A stretch of DNA of 59,299 bases from a virus, in IMG/VR virus record IMGVR_UViG_3300007346_000034, positions 1 through 59,299 of that record; one strand, written 5' to 3'. Shown in pieces: positions 17,789 to 27,559 of this stretch. A program made the translations under genes and the position numbers. Within the stretch, counting starts at the first letter, position 1; each line of letters begins with the position of its first letter. The notes beneath the pieces are model-generated. The model saw nothing but the letters and a program-made list of their open reading frames with translations, searched no databases and was not told the origin of the DNA.

Positions 17789-18727
17789 TTATGGTATACA
17801 TGCTGTACATGCAGGAGATATTGTATATGAAGCATCCGTTTCTAATACGCTTATTGTTTCACACAACGCTTCACAAGGAGAACTCCAACTACCTGCAGCA
17901 GGTACTTCTTGCACTACTAATGCTCCATCAATACATGTATTATATACTACTGTTAAAGTATCTACTCCTGTATTATTTATTGTAAACTCATTACAATCAT
18001 TATTACAAATACAGTTAGTTCCTATAGGATTATATTCATAAGCTGTTTTTTCATCATCAGTTAAAGCAGCAACTTTACCTGCATAAATAGCTTGAGTAGC
18101 ACATTCAATATAACTTTCTCCTAAAGCTATACTAATAGGTTCTGTAATACCTGTACAATCTAAATGATTTAAAGTAGGACAATCTGCTAAAACTGCTACA
18201 GGTGTTGCTCCAGTTCCATTTATACTAACAACATTAAGAGTTGGTAATGAAGTATAGCCTGTTCCTGGATCTAAAATAGAATAAGATAATATCTCTCCTG
18301 AACCATTTACTACATCTACAATAGCTGATGCTCCAGAACCACCTCCTCCTGTAAATACAACAGAATCACCAGAATTATAATTAGCACTTCCTGGATTAGG
18401 AGTTATAGATCCTATACCTACAGAAACGCAGTCCCATTGATATTCATAACAATCAGGTTGTGTAGAATCGGCAACCATTACTTCAAAATAAACAGTAGTC
18501 CCAGGCAAATCACATAAATTACCTATATAAAGTTCATAAAGTTGACCATCACAATTTGTATTACAAGGTACAGTTTGTATAAAAACTCCCATTGCACCTC
18601 CTATACCTATAGCAGTTGTAATATTCCATGTTGGATCTCCCTGTGCTCTCCATCCTATTTCAATATCTTGACCTCCAGTACCTGATGGTGTATATTCAAC
18701 TTCTATTGTTACATTTAAACAAGCCAT
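17789..18727 (-). CDS. Appendage protein with fibronectin-like and Gly-rich fibre repeat
   Basis: 312 aa. Residues about 1-105 form a beta-sandwich-like domain (FN3-type pattern, IEIGWRAQGDPTW). Residues about 105-185 contain SANYNSGDSVVFTGGGGSGA and DPGTGYTSLPTLNV, a pattern common in phage tail fibres. The C-terminal part has paired Cys (CICNNDCNEF, CEALCE, CTACIP). It is the last gene before a strong terminator. A role in the virion surface or host binding is inferred from domain style and from the similar neighbours. Confidence 0.55.
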   Translation of the reverse strand: MACLNVTIEVEYTPSGTGGQDIEIGWRAQGDPTWNITTAIGIGGAMGVFIQTVPCNTNCDGQLYELYIGNLCDLPGTTVYFEVMVADSTQPDCYEYQWDCVSVGIGSITPNPGSANYNSGDSVVFTGGGGSGASAIVDVVNGSGEILSYSILDPGTGYTSLPTLNVVSINGTGATPVAVLADCPTLNHLDCTGITEPISIALGESYIECATQAIYAGKVAALTDDEKTAYEYNPIGTNCICNNDCNEFTINNTGVDTLTVVYNTCIDGALVVQEVPAAGSWSSPCEALCETISVLETDASYTISPACTACIP

Positions 18728-18728
18728 A

Positions 18729-19253
18729 TTATTTTAAAGTTTTAATTAATAATTCTGCAGAACTACATTCTGTAAGATCTGTACATACTGATGTAATAAA
18801 TAATTTATATTCTGAATCTGCAGCTAAAAATTCTATTAGTATTTCTGTAGCGCCAGTATCAATAACATAAGGTGTTACAGTTCCTGTACTAACTTCTGTT
18901 AAATATAAAGTACGAGTTTGGCTAGCTGTAGAAATTGGTGTGAATGAAATATTAATTGTGCTAGATGTAACTGTTGGTAAACCTAACAATACAGCTTTAC
19001 AAGAATCGCTATCATCTACACAAGATACTGAATCAATATTACTATCTAGTAATTGAAATACAGTATATAAATTCATACCTGTTTTTATACCTAAATTAGG
19101 TAAGCCAGGACCACACCATACTATACATTCAGCACAAAAATTTTCAGCGCAAGGATTTCCTTGACATTGAATACCATCATTACAAGGAGAACCTGTTGTA
19201 AGCGGAGTGTCATTACAACCACAAGGTACTAAATGTCCACATGTTTTTCCCAT
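18729..19253 (-). CDS. Cys-rich appendage protein with shared N-terminal module
   Basis: 174 aa. The N-terminus carries a Cys-rich module (CGHLVPCGCNDTPLTTGSPC, then GNPCAENF) shared almost word for word with the next protein upstream (19,256-20,158). The rest is an FN3-like beta-sandwich (about 85-170). The genes are separated by two bases. The shared module followed by different bodies suggests modular attachment of alternative domains to one anchoring site. Confidence 0.6.
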   Translation of the reverse strand: MGKTCGHLVPCGCNDTPLTTGSPCNDGIQCQGNPCAENFCAECIVWCGPGLPNLGIKTGMNLYTVFQLLDSNIDSVSCVDDSDSCKAVLLGLPTVTSSTINISFTPISTASQTRTLYLTEVSTGTVTPYVIDTGATEILIEFLAADSEYKLFITSVCTDLTECSSAELLIKTLK

Positions 19254-19255
19254 AG

Positions 19256-20158
19256 TTAATATGTTTTATTTAAAACAAAAGATTCAGAATATATAGAATT
19301 TGAAGCACTTGCAGCACCCCATTCAACTTCTAAATCTAATGTTTGTGGTATATCAGAATCAAAATTAACAAGCATTGTTGAAGCATACCCATTAAATTTA
19401 TCAGAAGCATCTGATTCATGAGTAAATCTTATAGCAGAAAGAATAGCCGCATCTCCAGAATTAGGAGCTGTATTTAAACTTCTTATAGTAAAATACATTT
19501 CCATGCTCCAATGTAAATCTGTAATTTGAGGCAATCTAGTATGAGTTATTCCATCTAAAGCTATTTCATCTGCTACAACTCCGTTTATTTTTAAACGTAT
19601 ATAAAACACTTGGTTATTAGCAGAACTTATATGACCAAATGTTTTTACTTCAAAAGAATCAGCAACTTTAAAACCTCCTGCTGGTACGCTTAATGTACCG
19701 TCTCCTACACCTATAATAGTTGATGGTGTTGTTGTATTTATAACAGTTAAAGAATCTTCAACTTGTGCAAATAAACCATAATTATAAGAGTTAACTAATT
19801 CAGTTACAATAGAACAAAAGAAACCCACAACACTTGTCAAAGCTTCACTAACTGAAGTTCCTGCAACAGCAATTGTTGTATCTCCACAAATTAATGATTC
19901 AGAAATGACTCCACCACCACCTTGATTACAAAAATAAGTAACTAAAGAATTTAAAGCTTCAGCTAAAGTTACATCTGTTTGAACAACTTCATCTTCACCA
20001 CATAAAATTATATCTCCTCTGTAATAAATACATTTAGAATCAAAATTTTCTGGACACGGGTTACCTGTGCAATCTACACCTTGACCACAAGGAGATCCTG
20101 TAGTCAAAGGTGTATCATTACAGCCGCAAGGTATAGTATGTCCGCAATTTTTATTCAT
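19256..20158 (-). CDS. Cys-rich appendage protein, paralogous N-terminus
   Basis: 300 aa. The N-terminal module (CGHTIPCGCNDTPLTTGSPC, then GNPCPENF) matches the 174-aa neighbour. A middle helical part with repeated DTTIAVAGTSVSEALTSVV-like phrases also resembles the N-terminal part of the 517-aa protein. The C-terminal half is a beta-rich domain (about 160-300, FEVKTFGHISSANNQVFYIR) that looks like a viral jelly-roll. Overlaps the 517-aa gene by one base. Likely a surface or fibre component. Confidence 0.55.
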   Translation of the reverse strand: MNKNCGHTIPCGCNDTPLTTGSPCGQGVDCTGNPCPENFDSKCIYYRGDIILCGEDEVVQTDVTLAEALNSLVTYFCNQGGGGVISESLICGDTTIAVAGTSVSEALTSVVGFFCSIVTELVNSYNYGLFAQVEDSLTVINTTTPSTIIGVGDGTLSVPAGGFKVADSFEVKTFGHISSANNQVFYIRLKINGVVADEIALDGITHTRLPQITDLHWSMEMYFTIRSLNTAPNSGDAAILSAIRFTHESDASDKFNGYASTMLVNFDSDIPQTLDLEVEWGAASASNSIYSESFVLNKTY

Positions 20159-21711
20159 TATGCTGGGTTTTCAGTTATTGTTATTTGACCAATTTCACAA
20201 GGCTCACAAGGACCACCAGGAACTAAGAAAGTAACAGCAGGACAAGGAGAATATGTGCCTCCGGTTAATTGTAAAAAGAACTGATATGTCTCATTTTGTG
20301 TTAACCCTGTAATAGTACCTGTTTGAGAAGCATATGACGTAGTAACATTTATAGTTTGTTGTTGAATTAAAACAAGACCTGCTTGATCATAAACATTTAA
20401 TTCATACGTCAATGGTAAATTGCTAGTAGGTATACTATTAGTTATAACCCAATCTGCAGAACTGTTTGTATTTATAGTTGCAACATTTATTTGTAATGTT
20501 GGGCAAAGACCTTCAGGACCTACTGTTGATACTATTACATTTTGACAAGTTGTTCCTAAAGAAGGTGCTTCAGAACAAGCAGTAGTAGTTACTGTTAATT
20601 GTAATGAAGGATTAATTCCTGGTGCAGATGCTAAAGGAAATGATAATCCTGCAGGATTACCAACAGCAGCAACAACTAGTTGATTAGAATAAGTTACTGT
20701 ACCACCAGCACTATCTGTAATAGTTATAGAAGAACCTCCTGCACAATCTTGATACATTGATGGAATAGTTCCTGAAAAAATTATTTCTATTGTTGAAGAT
20801 GTTGTAGCATTTCTTTGTGCTACTGCAGTAATTATTACTGTATCACATCCTGTATCACAACAATTATTATTAAGGTTTACTATTGCAGTTCTCATATCGC
20901 AAATAGTTAACCACATATTTCTAAAACTATCTTCTAAAGTACTAGGTGCAGATTCCCATCCTGTTATAGCATTCATATTAGATGCAGGATTAGCTAATTG
21001 TGGTAATACAGATAAACCTGTACATTGAAAAGCTAAACTTGCATAAATATCTAAAGGTTTACCAACAATATTTACAAAAGTACAATATTGATCCATTAAT
21101 TGTTGTAATGCTACATCTAGTTGAGCTTGTTCTGGTGGTAAATTTATTTCAGAGCAAGGAGTAACTGTTGGAAGTGTTGTTCCCCCACTACCTCCTCCAG
21201 AACTCCCGCCCTCTAAAGCTTGAATTCTATTTTCATGATTATCTAAAGTAAGATTTATAGTAGCAATTTGTGATACAATTGAGCAAACTTTATTACCTAT
21301 AGCTTGAACATAATCTGTTAATTGCATTGAGGTAACTGTATCTCCTTGAGGATTTGTATAATAAAATACAGAACATATAGGAACTTCACAATCAGGACAT
21401 CCTAAAGTTCCCGTTCCAGGATCAGGCACAGGGGTTACATCACAACAAGTACATACTTTATCTATAAGAAGTTGAATAAGACTTTGAAAGTCTTTAGGCT
21501 CACAAGGAAGAAGGTTTAAACAAGAAAGATCATAGTTAGTAATCTTAAAAGTATCCATTAAAGTACAAAGCTCAGTAGCTAAATTATATACTACTGTGCT
21601 TATGTTATCTCCTTTACATAAGTTAATACAATCTATATCTGGACCTTGCCAAATAACACAGTTTGATGAAATTGGGTCACACCCATGCTTGTATATATTA
21701 GTAGGTTTCAT
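20158..21711 (-). CDS. Large Cys-rich tail/fibre-like protein with FN3-like domains
   Basis: 517 aa. Residues 1-110 are Cys-rich (SSNCVIWQGPDIDCINLC, CTCCDV, CPDCEVPIC). A glycine linker (SSGGGSGG) lies near residue 172. Two beta-sandwich domains at about 295-400 and 405-505 have FN3-like spacing (LTYELNVYDQAG, then YASQTGTITGLTQNETYQF). FN3 domains are common on phage surface proteins that touch carbohydrate. It is part of the contiguous appendage run and starts after a 75-base AT-rich gap. Confidence 0.55.
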   Translation of the reverse strand: MKPTNIYKHGCDPISSNCVIWQGPDIDCINLCKGDNISTVVYNLATELCTLMDTFKITNYDLSCLNLLPCEPKDFQSLIQLLIDKVCTCCDVTPVPDPGTGTLGCPDCEVPICSVFYYTNPQGDTVTSMQLTDYVQAIGNKVCSIVSQIATINLTLDNHENRIQALEGGSSGGGSGGTTLPTVTPCSEINLPPEQAQLDVALQQLMDQYCTFVNIVGKPLDIYASLAFQCTGLSVLPQLANPASNMNAITGWESAPSTLEDSFRNMWLTICDMRTAIVNLNNNCCDTGCDTVIITAVAQRNATTSSTIEIIFSGTIPSMYQDCAGGSSITITDSAGGTVTYSNQLVVAAVGNPAGLSFPLASAPGINPSLQLTVTTTACSEAPSLGTTCQNVIVSTVGPEGLCPTLQINVATINTNSSADWVITNSIPTSNLPLTYELNVYDQAGLVLIQQQTINVTTSYASQTGTITGLTQNETYQFFLQLTGGTYSPCPAVTFLVPGGPCEPCEIGQITITENPA

Positions 21712-21786
21712 ATTTTAAAATATATTTTTTACAGATATTGACTGCTATTAATAATATAAACATTTTTTTACTCTTTTCCTATTTGT

Positions 21787-22797
21787 TTAAGGGTCAATTA
21801 TTTCTAATGGAAACTCTATAGTAACACCAACTGCTTCATAAGGAGCACACATATCAAAATTATTAAGTATAACTATATTACCTAAACCAATAGATACAGT
21901 TACATATTCTCCTGTTTCACAATTAGTATATCCAAAAGTTATATCTTTTCCTACACCAGTAACAATAACTTTTTTACAGCAGTTAGGTTCAGCGGCATTA
22001 TTGCAACATAATTCTCCTTTAACTATTTCACTAACATCAATATAATTTCCTGCAGCATGTTGCTCTTCTGTTTGACAAAGTACAAAAGCACTTGGAGGAT
22101 TTAAAGTTTTACTAATTGAATCTCCGTTACAATTAACTGTGCTAATACTAGATATGATACCTGATTCAACATCATTATAATTATAAAAAGTATAAAAATA
22201 ACAATTACAAGAAATAGGATTAGAATAAGAAGAATCAGTAACTGCAGCAAAATCAATCAATTCATTTTTAATTATCCACTTATTACTGTCTACAGTACAG
22301 CAAAAATCTATACCATATCTTTTACTAGCCATTTCTTGATATAATATCTCAGACCAATTACATTTTGTTTTATCATAAACATCTGGTCTACAAGCTGGAG
22401 TATTATATCCGGGATAAACACTTCTTTGTGTAAAATCAGTTACTACAACAGGTGTTTGAGGCAAACACTCTTCACATGTATCAAAACAATCTATTGTTGG
22501 AATGTCTATAAAATCACAAGGTAAAGCAACACATCTTCCTTCTGTAACATATCCGCATCTAGTTATTGTTTCATCAAAAGGATCTTGGAATTTTAATATT
22601 CTACCAACAAATAAATTCCATAATGCTGCATTAGCTCCTGCTTGTTCTGAAGTACAAATTACATATTCAGGATCTTCACAATCTACTACTTGCCAGCATA
22701 TTTCTGTACATATAGGACAGGAATCAAAAGACTCTATTATATCTGCTACTGAAAATATTGGGGCTTCATTACACCCTACGGTAGATGGAATATTCAT
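21787..22797 (-). CDS. Cys-rich virion protein of unknown function
   Basis: 336 aa with about two dozen Cys spaced through the chain (for example CPICTEICWQVVDCEDPEYV, CFDTCEECLPQ, CCNNAAEPNCC). The sequence is otherwise beta-rich and without membrane segments. The Cys density is far above that of the capsid genes and continues the style of the 650-aa neighbour, with which it shares phrases like C(R/W)xVxDCExPE. Part of the appendage block. Zinc binding and disulfide cross-linking are both possible. Confidence 0.5.
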   Translation of the reverse strand: MNIPSTVGCNEAPIFSVADIIESFDSCPICTEICWQVVDCEDPEYVICTSEQAGANAALWNLFVGRILKFQDPFDETITRCGYVTEGRCVALPCDFIDIPTIDCFDTCEECLPQTPVVVTDFTQRSVYPGYNTPACRPDVYDKTKCNWSEILYQEMASKRYGIDFCCTVDSNKWIIKNELIDFAAVTDSSYSNPISCNCYFYTFYNYNDVESGIISSISTVNCNGDSISKTLNPPSAFVLCQTEEQHAAGNYIDVSEIVKGELCCNNAAEPNCCKKVIVTGVGKDITFGYTNCETGEYVTVSIGLGNIVILNNFDMCAPYEAVGVTIEFPLEIIDP

Positions 22798-22807
22798 GAT
22801 TTATATT

Positions 22808-24760
22808 TTATATACAGACTTCTAAACAATTTTCATTAGTATCTGGAATTTGTACTACTTGTAATGAACCATCAGAGAACCACAAGTTTTGACAAGCTTC
22901 ATAAGACACTTTTAGATAATAAGTAATAGGTACAGCATAAACTGTTACATTTGTTGGATCAGGTACTAATGATGATAAAGTTTGATCTGTATACCACTCA
23001 TAAACAAAAAGTGAAAAATAAGGATGTGTAGGACTTGCCAGAAGTGTATTATATTGAGTTAAGTCTATAGTGTTACCTTGACATACACATATTTGCGCTA
23101 TACTATCTCCTACTCTAGGATTAGTACAATTTTCAGCGCATTCTAAAGGATTTGTCCATACTAGATTTAAAACAACTTCTGCAGGTGTATTGCATCCTTC
23201 TTGATATATTAATACATATAATGTTTCAATAGGTCCTTCATAATCTACAGGATATGGAGGCATCCAACTTACAGTATTACCTGTCCATGAAGTAGTATGT
23301 GCAGAATCTATATAAAACTCATAAGTATAAGTTCCTGTATTTAAAACTAAATCAGATAAAATAGTATCTATTTCAAAAGGTAAATTTGAACACACCTCGT
23401 ACGTATACTGTTCAACTACTCCTGGAGGAACACAACCTGATTGGATTTCTTCGCAAGACCAGCATTTTTCTGGAGCATACTCAAAAGTATGTATTAAATC
23501 TGTATTTAAAGGTGCTGTTGGAGGAGCACCCCATTTAAAATAAATTATTTCTGTTTCATCATTACAATTAGTACATTTATAACAAGGATTGCAATCATCA
23601 CAAGTTAATCTTTCTTGTACAGGACAGTAATAACATATATTTTCTGTTTCACTACAAGGGTTTTCAAAACCTATAACTTCATAACATTTACCATCAATTA
23701 AAGGAGGTAATTCACATGCTAAATCTGTTAGCTCAAATGTCCAAACACTTCCTACAGTTAAAACTTGTATTTGAGATGTACATTCGGCATTTATCTTAAT
23801 TATAAACTCATCTTCTGATTCACAGTCTTTTACTCTATAGCAACATTCTTCAGGAACTGCTGTTAATGTTCTTACACAATCAGGTGTGCCATCACAAGAG
23901 TTTAATTCATAAGGATCAGTTGGATCATCAGGACAAGACCACTCACCAGGATTATTAGGATCAGGAACATTTTTTCCAACCATATCTAAAGTTGAAAAAA
24001 GCAAATAAGGTTCTATATCTCCTGGTACATTACCACAAGTAGGAACAGTAGCATTATCAGGATCTAAAAGAGTTGTTATAAATCCATTATATGTTATATC
24101 ATATATCTCAGCTCCAAAAGAAGCATCGCTTGATATATTAGTTCCGCATAATGTAATTATATGTTGGCCTGGTGGTAAATCAATAGGAAAAACATGCCAG
24201 TAATTAAAAGGTCTTGTTTGAGCATTATTAGCCGCAGTAATATCTACAAATAGAACACCATTTATAGAAAATTTAACTGAATTATCTCCAGCAATACCAA
24301 TACATTTTTGTGTATTCTCTCCTTCTTCTATTGTTACACAAAATTCAAAACAAAGCTCTTGACCATCAGGAATACCTGGCGCCCAAACACCAACTGTATT
24401 TAATCTACCACCAAAAGTTGGAGAACCTGTTGGATCACAACCAGGAGTCATTGTTCCCCACAAACTGTTTCTTACAGTACTGTGTATTGGAATAGGATTC
24501 AATAAATTATCTACAAGTGTAAAAGTAGTATTATTAGTACCTATTCTTGTAATAGGTATTTGACTAGCACCTATAGGAGCATAAAGCCTTACACCACCAA
24601 TACTATAACCAGCATTTACAACAGCTTTATCAACACTTAATAAAGTACCTGAATATAAAGCAGGAACTGTTTCTACTAAAACACATTCTTCTAACTGTGG
24701 GTCCCAAGTATAACCATCTGGACAATTATTACATGGATTTCCGTAATTTATTTCGGCCAT
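22808..24760 (-). CDS. Very large Cys-rich appendage protein
   Basis: 650 aa with roughly 40 Cys, starting with a GNPCNNCPDGYTWDPQLEEC module. Residues about 40-230 look like a lectin or PA14-type beta-sandwich (ELCFEFCVTIEEGENTQ, SVKFSINGVLFVDI). The centre has Cys-pair repeats (CCYRVKDCESEDEF, CNPCYKCTNC) and the C-terminal part has Ig-like strands (YTYEFYIDSAHTTSW). It is probably exposed on the virion. Which domain contacts the host cannot be told from sequence alone. Confidence 0.5.
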   Translation of the reverse strand: MAEINYGNPCNNCPDGYTWDPQLEECVLVETVPALYSGTLLSVDKAVVNAGYSIGGVRLYAPIGASQIPITRIGTNNTTFTLVDNLLNPIPIHSTVRNSLWGTMTPGCDPTGSPTFGGRLNTVGVWAPGIPDGQELCFEFCVTIEEGENTQKCIGIAGDNSVKFSINGVLFVDITAANNAQTRPFNYWHVFPIDLPPGQHIITLCGTNISSDASFGAEIYDITYNGFITTLLDPDNATVPTCGNVPGDIEPYLLFSTLDMVGKNVPDPNNPGEWSCPDDPTDPYELNSCDGTPDCVRTLTAVPEECCYRVKDCESEDEFIIKINAECTSQIQVLTVGSVWTFELTDLACELPPLIDGKCYEVIGFENPCSETENICYYCPVQERLTCDDCNPCYKCTNCNDETEIIYFKWGAPPTAPLNTDLIHTFEYAPEKCWSCEEIQSGCVPPGVVEQYTYEVCSNLPFEIDTILSDLVLNTGTYTYEFYIDSAHTTSWTGNTVSWMPPYPVDYEGPIETLYVLIYQEGCNTPAEVVLNLVWTNPLECAENCTNPRVGDSIAQICVCQGNTIDLTQYNTLLASPTHPYFSLFVYEWYTDQTLSSLVPDPTNVTVYAVPITYYLKVSYEACQNLWFSDGSLQVVQIPDTNENCLEVCI

Positions 24761-24765
24761 TTACA

Positions 24766-24954
24766 TTATTTTTTAATATATGTAGTGACTTTAATGTCAC
24801 TTACAGCTGGTGTATCTGTTGTTTTAGTTATAGTAACAGATTCTTTTTGAATAACACTTGTTACACAACTTGCACAACAAGATGTTCCTTTAGGACTTGT
24901 TCTTTTTTGACATCCGCATCCTAATTTTTTTCCGCAATTATTACATACAGCCAT
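24766..24954 (-). CDS. Small Cys-rich zinc-ribbon-like protein
   Basis: 62 aa. The first half has CNNCGKKLGCGCQKR and CCASC, a likely metal-binding knuckle. The second half is Thr/Val-rich without Cys. It sits five bases from the 650-aa gene. Its start resembles the Cys modules of the neighbouring large proteins, so it may be a free-standing version of the same module. Confidence 0.5.
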   Translation of the reverse strand: MAVCNNCGKKLGCGCQKRTSPKGTSCCASCVTSVIQKESVTITKTTDTPAVSDIKVTTYIKK

Positions 24955-24966
24955 ATTTGTTGGTTT

Positions 24967-25521
24967 TTAATGACAGCTTTTACATTCAAATTTATCTAAA
25001 AGTTTTTTTGCATAACTAAACAGTTCCATGCCTTTTTGAGGTTCATGGCAAGTTTCTACTTTAGCTTTTGCCGCTTCCAAATAAGATTTGATTAAAGCTA
25101 ATGAATCTAATTTTTTTCTTATTTCATCTGTAGGATCACAAGCTGCTACATCAATATCACAAAGAATTTCTTGATATCTTACAAGAGCTTTGGTAATCCT
25201 TAAATGGTTATACTCTACGTATACCACATCATTTGGACTAACACTATATTTTATAACGTATATACCATCAGGTATGTCATTATATTGTGTAGCGCAATTA
25301 GCTGTTTGAATCTCTAAATCACAAGCAGTAAAGTTTTTAATAAATCCTGTTGTAATATCAGGTGTAGTAAACTGTACAGGATGAGTAAATCCTGGCAAAG
25401 TTATTTCCAATATTGGACAATCTACAGCCATATTAGGATCATAAACACTTGTATCTACTAGACGTAAGATAAAAGTATTTAAAGTATCAGGAGCTTCTAC
25501 GCTTAATTTGTGTTGTGCCAT
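24967..25521 (-). CDS. Conserved virion-block protein of unknown function
   Basis: 184 aa. The N-terminal two-thirds is a beta-rich domain (FILRLVDTSVYDPN, DGIYVIKYSVSPNDVVYVE). The C-terminal third is helical with a Cys-His end (CHEPQKGMELFSYAKKLLDK, then CKSCH). It follows the 470-aa structural gene after a terminator-like hairpin and heads the appendage run. Likely structural; not assignable further. Confidence 0.5.
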   Translation of the reverse strand: MAQHKLSVEAPDTLNTFILRLVDTSVYDPNMAVDCPILEITLPGFTHPVQFTTPDITTGFIKNFTACDLEIQTANCATQYNDIPDGIYVIKYSVSPNDVVYVEYNHLRITKALVRYQEILCDIDVAACDPTDEIRKKLDSLALIKSYLEAAKAKVETCHEPQKGMELFSYAKKLLDKFECKSCH

Positions 25522-25534
25522 GTTAATTAAAATT

Positions 25535-25566
25535 AAAAAAGGGAGGGAGTATAAACTCCACTCCCA
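25535..25566 (-). terminator. Terminator-like hairpin after the 470-aa structural gene
   Basis: On the minus strand a GGGAGTGGAGT arm and an ACTCCCTCCC arm (plus-strand 25,541-25,550) enclose a TTAT loop, with one bulged base, followed by TTTTTT. It lies between the 470-aa gene and the appendage run. Confidence 0.75.
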
Positions 25567-25598
25567 TTAATCTAAATACAAATTATATGCTAAAACTA

Positions 25599-27011
25599 TT
25601 ATAGTATTTGTGGATAAGATGAATCAGTATAATCAAGATCTTCACATTCAGCTTCTCCGTTCTCAACTGTAATTGTAGCACAATTATTACCGCAATTATT
25701 TAACCAGCCTTGAATTTGAAGAAGGAAAGCATCGTATGCTTTATTTCCATTGTCTCCTATAAGATCAATAATAAGTTCACCGTTTACATAAGAACTTGGG
25801 AATGCAACTTCAACAAGATATTGATCATTGTCAAATGTTCCGCTTGGATTATTAAATCTTGGTACTGAGTGTAATAAATATGCTTTATGATAAAGTCTAT
25901 TTCTATCTACAATATCAATCATACCTGTTCCTTGCGTAATCTCTCTGATTCTTAAATCAGTAGATAAGAAGTTTTGCAAGTAAGATTCAGAAATAATAAT
26001 TTCTCTAAGAACAGTTTCTCCTAAAGTATCTGCCATTTTACCTTGACAATATCTAGTTACACAAGTTCCTTCAAATTCACATGGATCACCATTAAGATCT
26101 ACTTCAGAAGCAAAAATTTGTAGTGGGTTTTTACCATAGAAATCAGAAGGTTGGAAAGTACAATCTCCAAACTTAGTATCTTCGTAAGCACCTTTAAGAA
26201 GAAGACCTGCTTGGTTACCACCATCTGAAGGCCAAGTTGTTGGGCTTGCAAGATAATCAGAAATTAAAAGAGAACCAGGTAAACCATCAGCAGTTGCTTG
26301 TTCAGCAGTTGCATAAAATGCTTGTGATACACCACCTACTGTAATAAGTAGAATAGGCATTACAAAGTCTTTAAGATATGGGCTATCAGCAATAGCTTGT
26401 CCCCATTTTGCATAAACAATACCTGCATCTACATTAGTAGGTGTTGCAGGATCATCACAACAACCTGTATAAGCATCTACTGTATGATAAATATTATGGT
26501 GAGCAAATCTTAAAGGAGCTGTTCCTTTAATATCAAGTCTCAAATAATAAGTTTCATTACAAAGAAAATCTTTTTGACAATCTGCTGTATCATTTGGAGA
26601 GTCTACAGGAGCTGCACCAATTAAAGTTTGAGATTGAAAACCAGGTTGAGCAGTAACATTCCAAAACTTAGAAACATATTTTGGATTGATAACTTTTGAT
26701 TTACTACTTTCTAAGTAACCTCCATGCATTGCTTGCATGTCTTTTGTTTTAAGAGAAGACCCTGCAATAATAATTTTGCAACAATTCATTTGATCAACAG
26801 CACTGTATGAAAGATACGTATCAGCATCAAAAATACCTAAAATACCAGGTTTAGCAAGTGTTGATCCAGGTTCTGAAAGTTGATAAGTATTTACCCCAGC
26901 TGTAACAATAAGTCCTCCTGTAGTATTAGGTTCTTCTGGAGTATTTGAACCTGATATATTTGTACCAGTACAAATATAAGATTTGCGAAAAGCGTGATTA
27001 AAATAAGCCAT
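25599..27011 (-). CDS. Abundant-type structural protein of crAss-like virion
   Basis: 470 aa, beginning MAYFNHAFRKSYICTGT. The sequence is soluble, mixed alpha/beta, without repeats, and carries paired Cys (GCCDDP, NCGNNC). Codon and composition style match the capsid gene, and it is framed by its own leader and a terminator, as expected for a highly expressed virion component. I recall a similar MAYFN start in crAss-like structural proteins but cannot name the virion position. Confidence 0.55.
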   Translation of the reverse strand: MAYFNHAFRKSYICTGTNISGSNTPEEPNTTGGLIVTAGVNTYQLSEPGSTLAKPGILGIFDADTYLSYSAVDQMNCCKIIIAGSSLKTKDMQAMHGGYLESSKSKVINPKYVSKFWNVTAQPGFQSQTLIGAAPVDSPNDTADCQKDFLCNETYYLRLDIKGTAPLRFAHHNIYHTVDAYTGCCDDPATPTNVDAGIVYAKWGQAIADSPYLKDFVMPILLITVGGVSQAFYATAEQATADGLPGSLLISDYLASPTTWPSDGGNQAGLLLKGAYEDTKFGDCTFQPSDFYGKNPLQIFASEVDLNGDPCEFEGTCVTRYCQGKMADTLGETVLREIIISESYLQNFLSTDLRIREITQGTGMIDIVDRNRLYHKAYLLHSVPRFNNPSGTFDNDQYLVEVAFPSSYVNGELIIDLIGDNGNKAYDAFLLQIQGWLNNCGNNCATITVENGEAECEDLDYTDSSYPQIL

Positions 27012-27095
27012 TTTCTAAAAATTTTATAAATAAACAAATAAATAAATATACTATAATATACAAAAATTATCAGAGACAACAACAGATAACATAAC

Positions 27096-27557
27096 TTATT
27101 TTAAGAATAGCAACTTATACTTAGTTGCATTAAATAACGTTTTTATCATATCTATGTCATTGACAATTTCACTATAAGGCATAACATTTTGTATTTCAGT
27201 AAGATAATCATACTTCATACGTATATAACTTATAGCTTCTTCCACAGTCTGAAAGTTTAAACTTTGAGATAGTGGATAATTTAAAATAGTTTCTGCAGCT
27301 CCTTGATAACTCTCAGCAACTGTGTCTACTAATCCAGGCAATGCATCATATAACTCATTTAAAGCTTTATGTTGTGCAAAAGAACCAGGTCCAGTAACTT
27401 TTAAATGTAACCTATGAAAAGCAGGTGCAGCATCTAACATATCTGAAATACAATCTGCTAACTTATCATCTAAAGAAACCATTTGTTGACTAGGTTGTCT
27501 AAAGATAGATGGTTGTGATACAGATACAGCTCCTGTTTTAAGCATTCTTTGTTTCAT
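27096..27557 (-). CDS. Dps/ferritin-like protein in the head gene block
   Basis: 153 aa. Residues 47-85 read like the Dps ferroxidase region: FHRLHLKVTGPGSFAQHK, then LYDALPGLVDTVAES. His51, His63, Asp78 and Glu82 fall where E. coli Dps has its iron ligands of the same numbers; the fifth (Asp67) is Asn here. The predicted fold is an all-helical bundle of the right size for a Dps monomer. Dps proteins form 12-subunit shells that bind DNA and oxidise iron. It is encoded between two structural genes, so it may be packaged or may protect DNA during infection. The match is by eye, but the ligand spacing is specific. Confidence 0.68.
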   Translation of the reverse strand: MKQRMLKTGAVSVSQPSIFRQPSQQMVSLDDKLADCISDMLDAAPAFHRLHLKVTGPGSFAQHKALNELYDALPGLVDTVAESYQGAAETILNYPLSQSLNFQTVEEAISYIRMKYDYLTEIQNVMPYSEIVNDIDMIKTLFNATKYKLLFLK

Positions 27558-27559
27558 AA

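Noticed and set aside
24766-24954. Antisense plus-strand frame at 24,697-24,924
   Set aside because: The minus-strand 62-aa Cys-rich protein fits its neighbours; the opposite frame reads as an unstructured Cys/Phe string.
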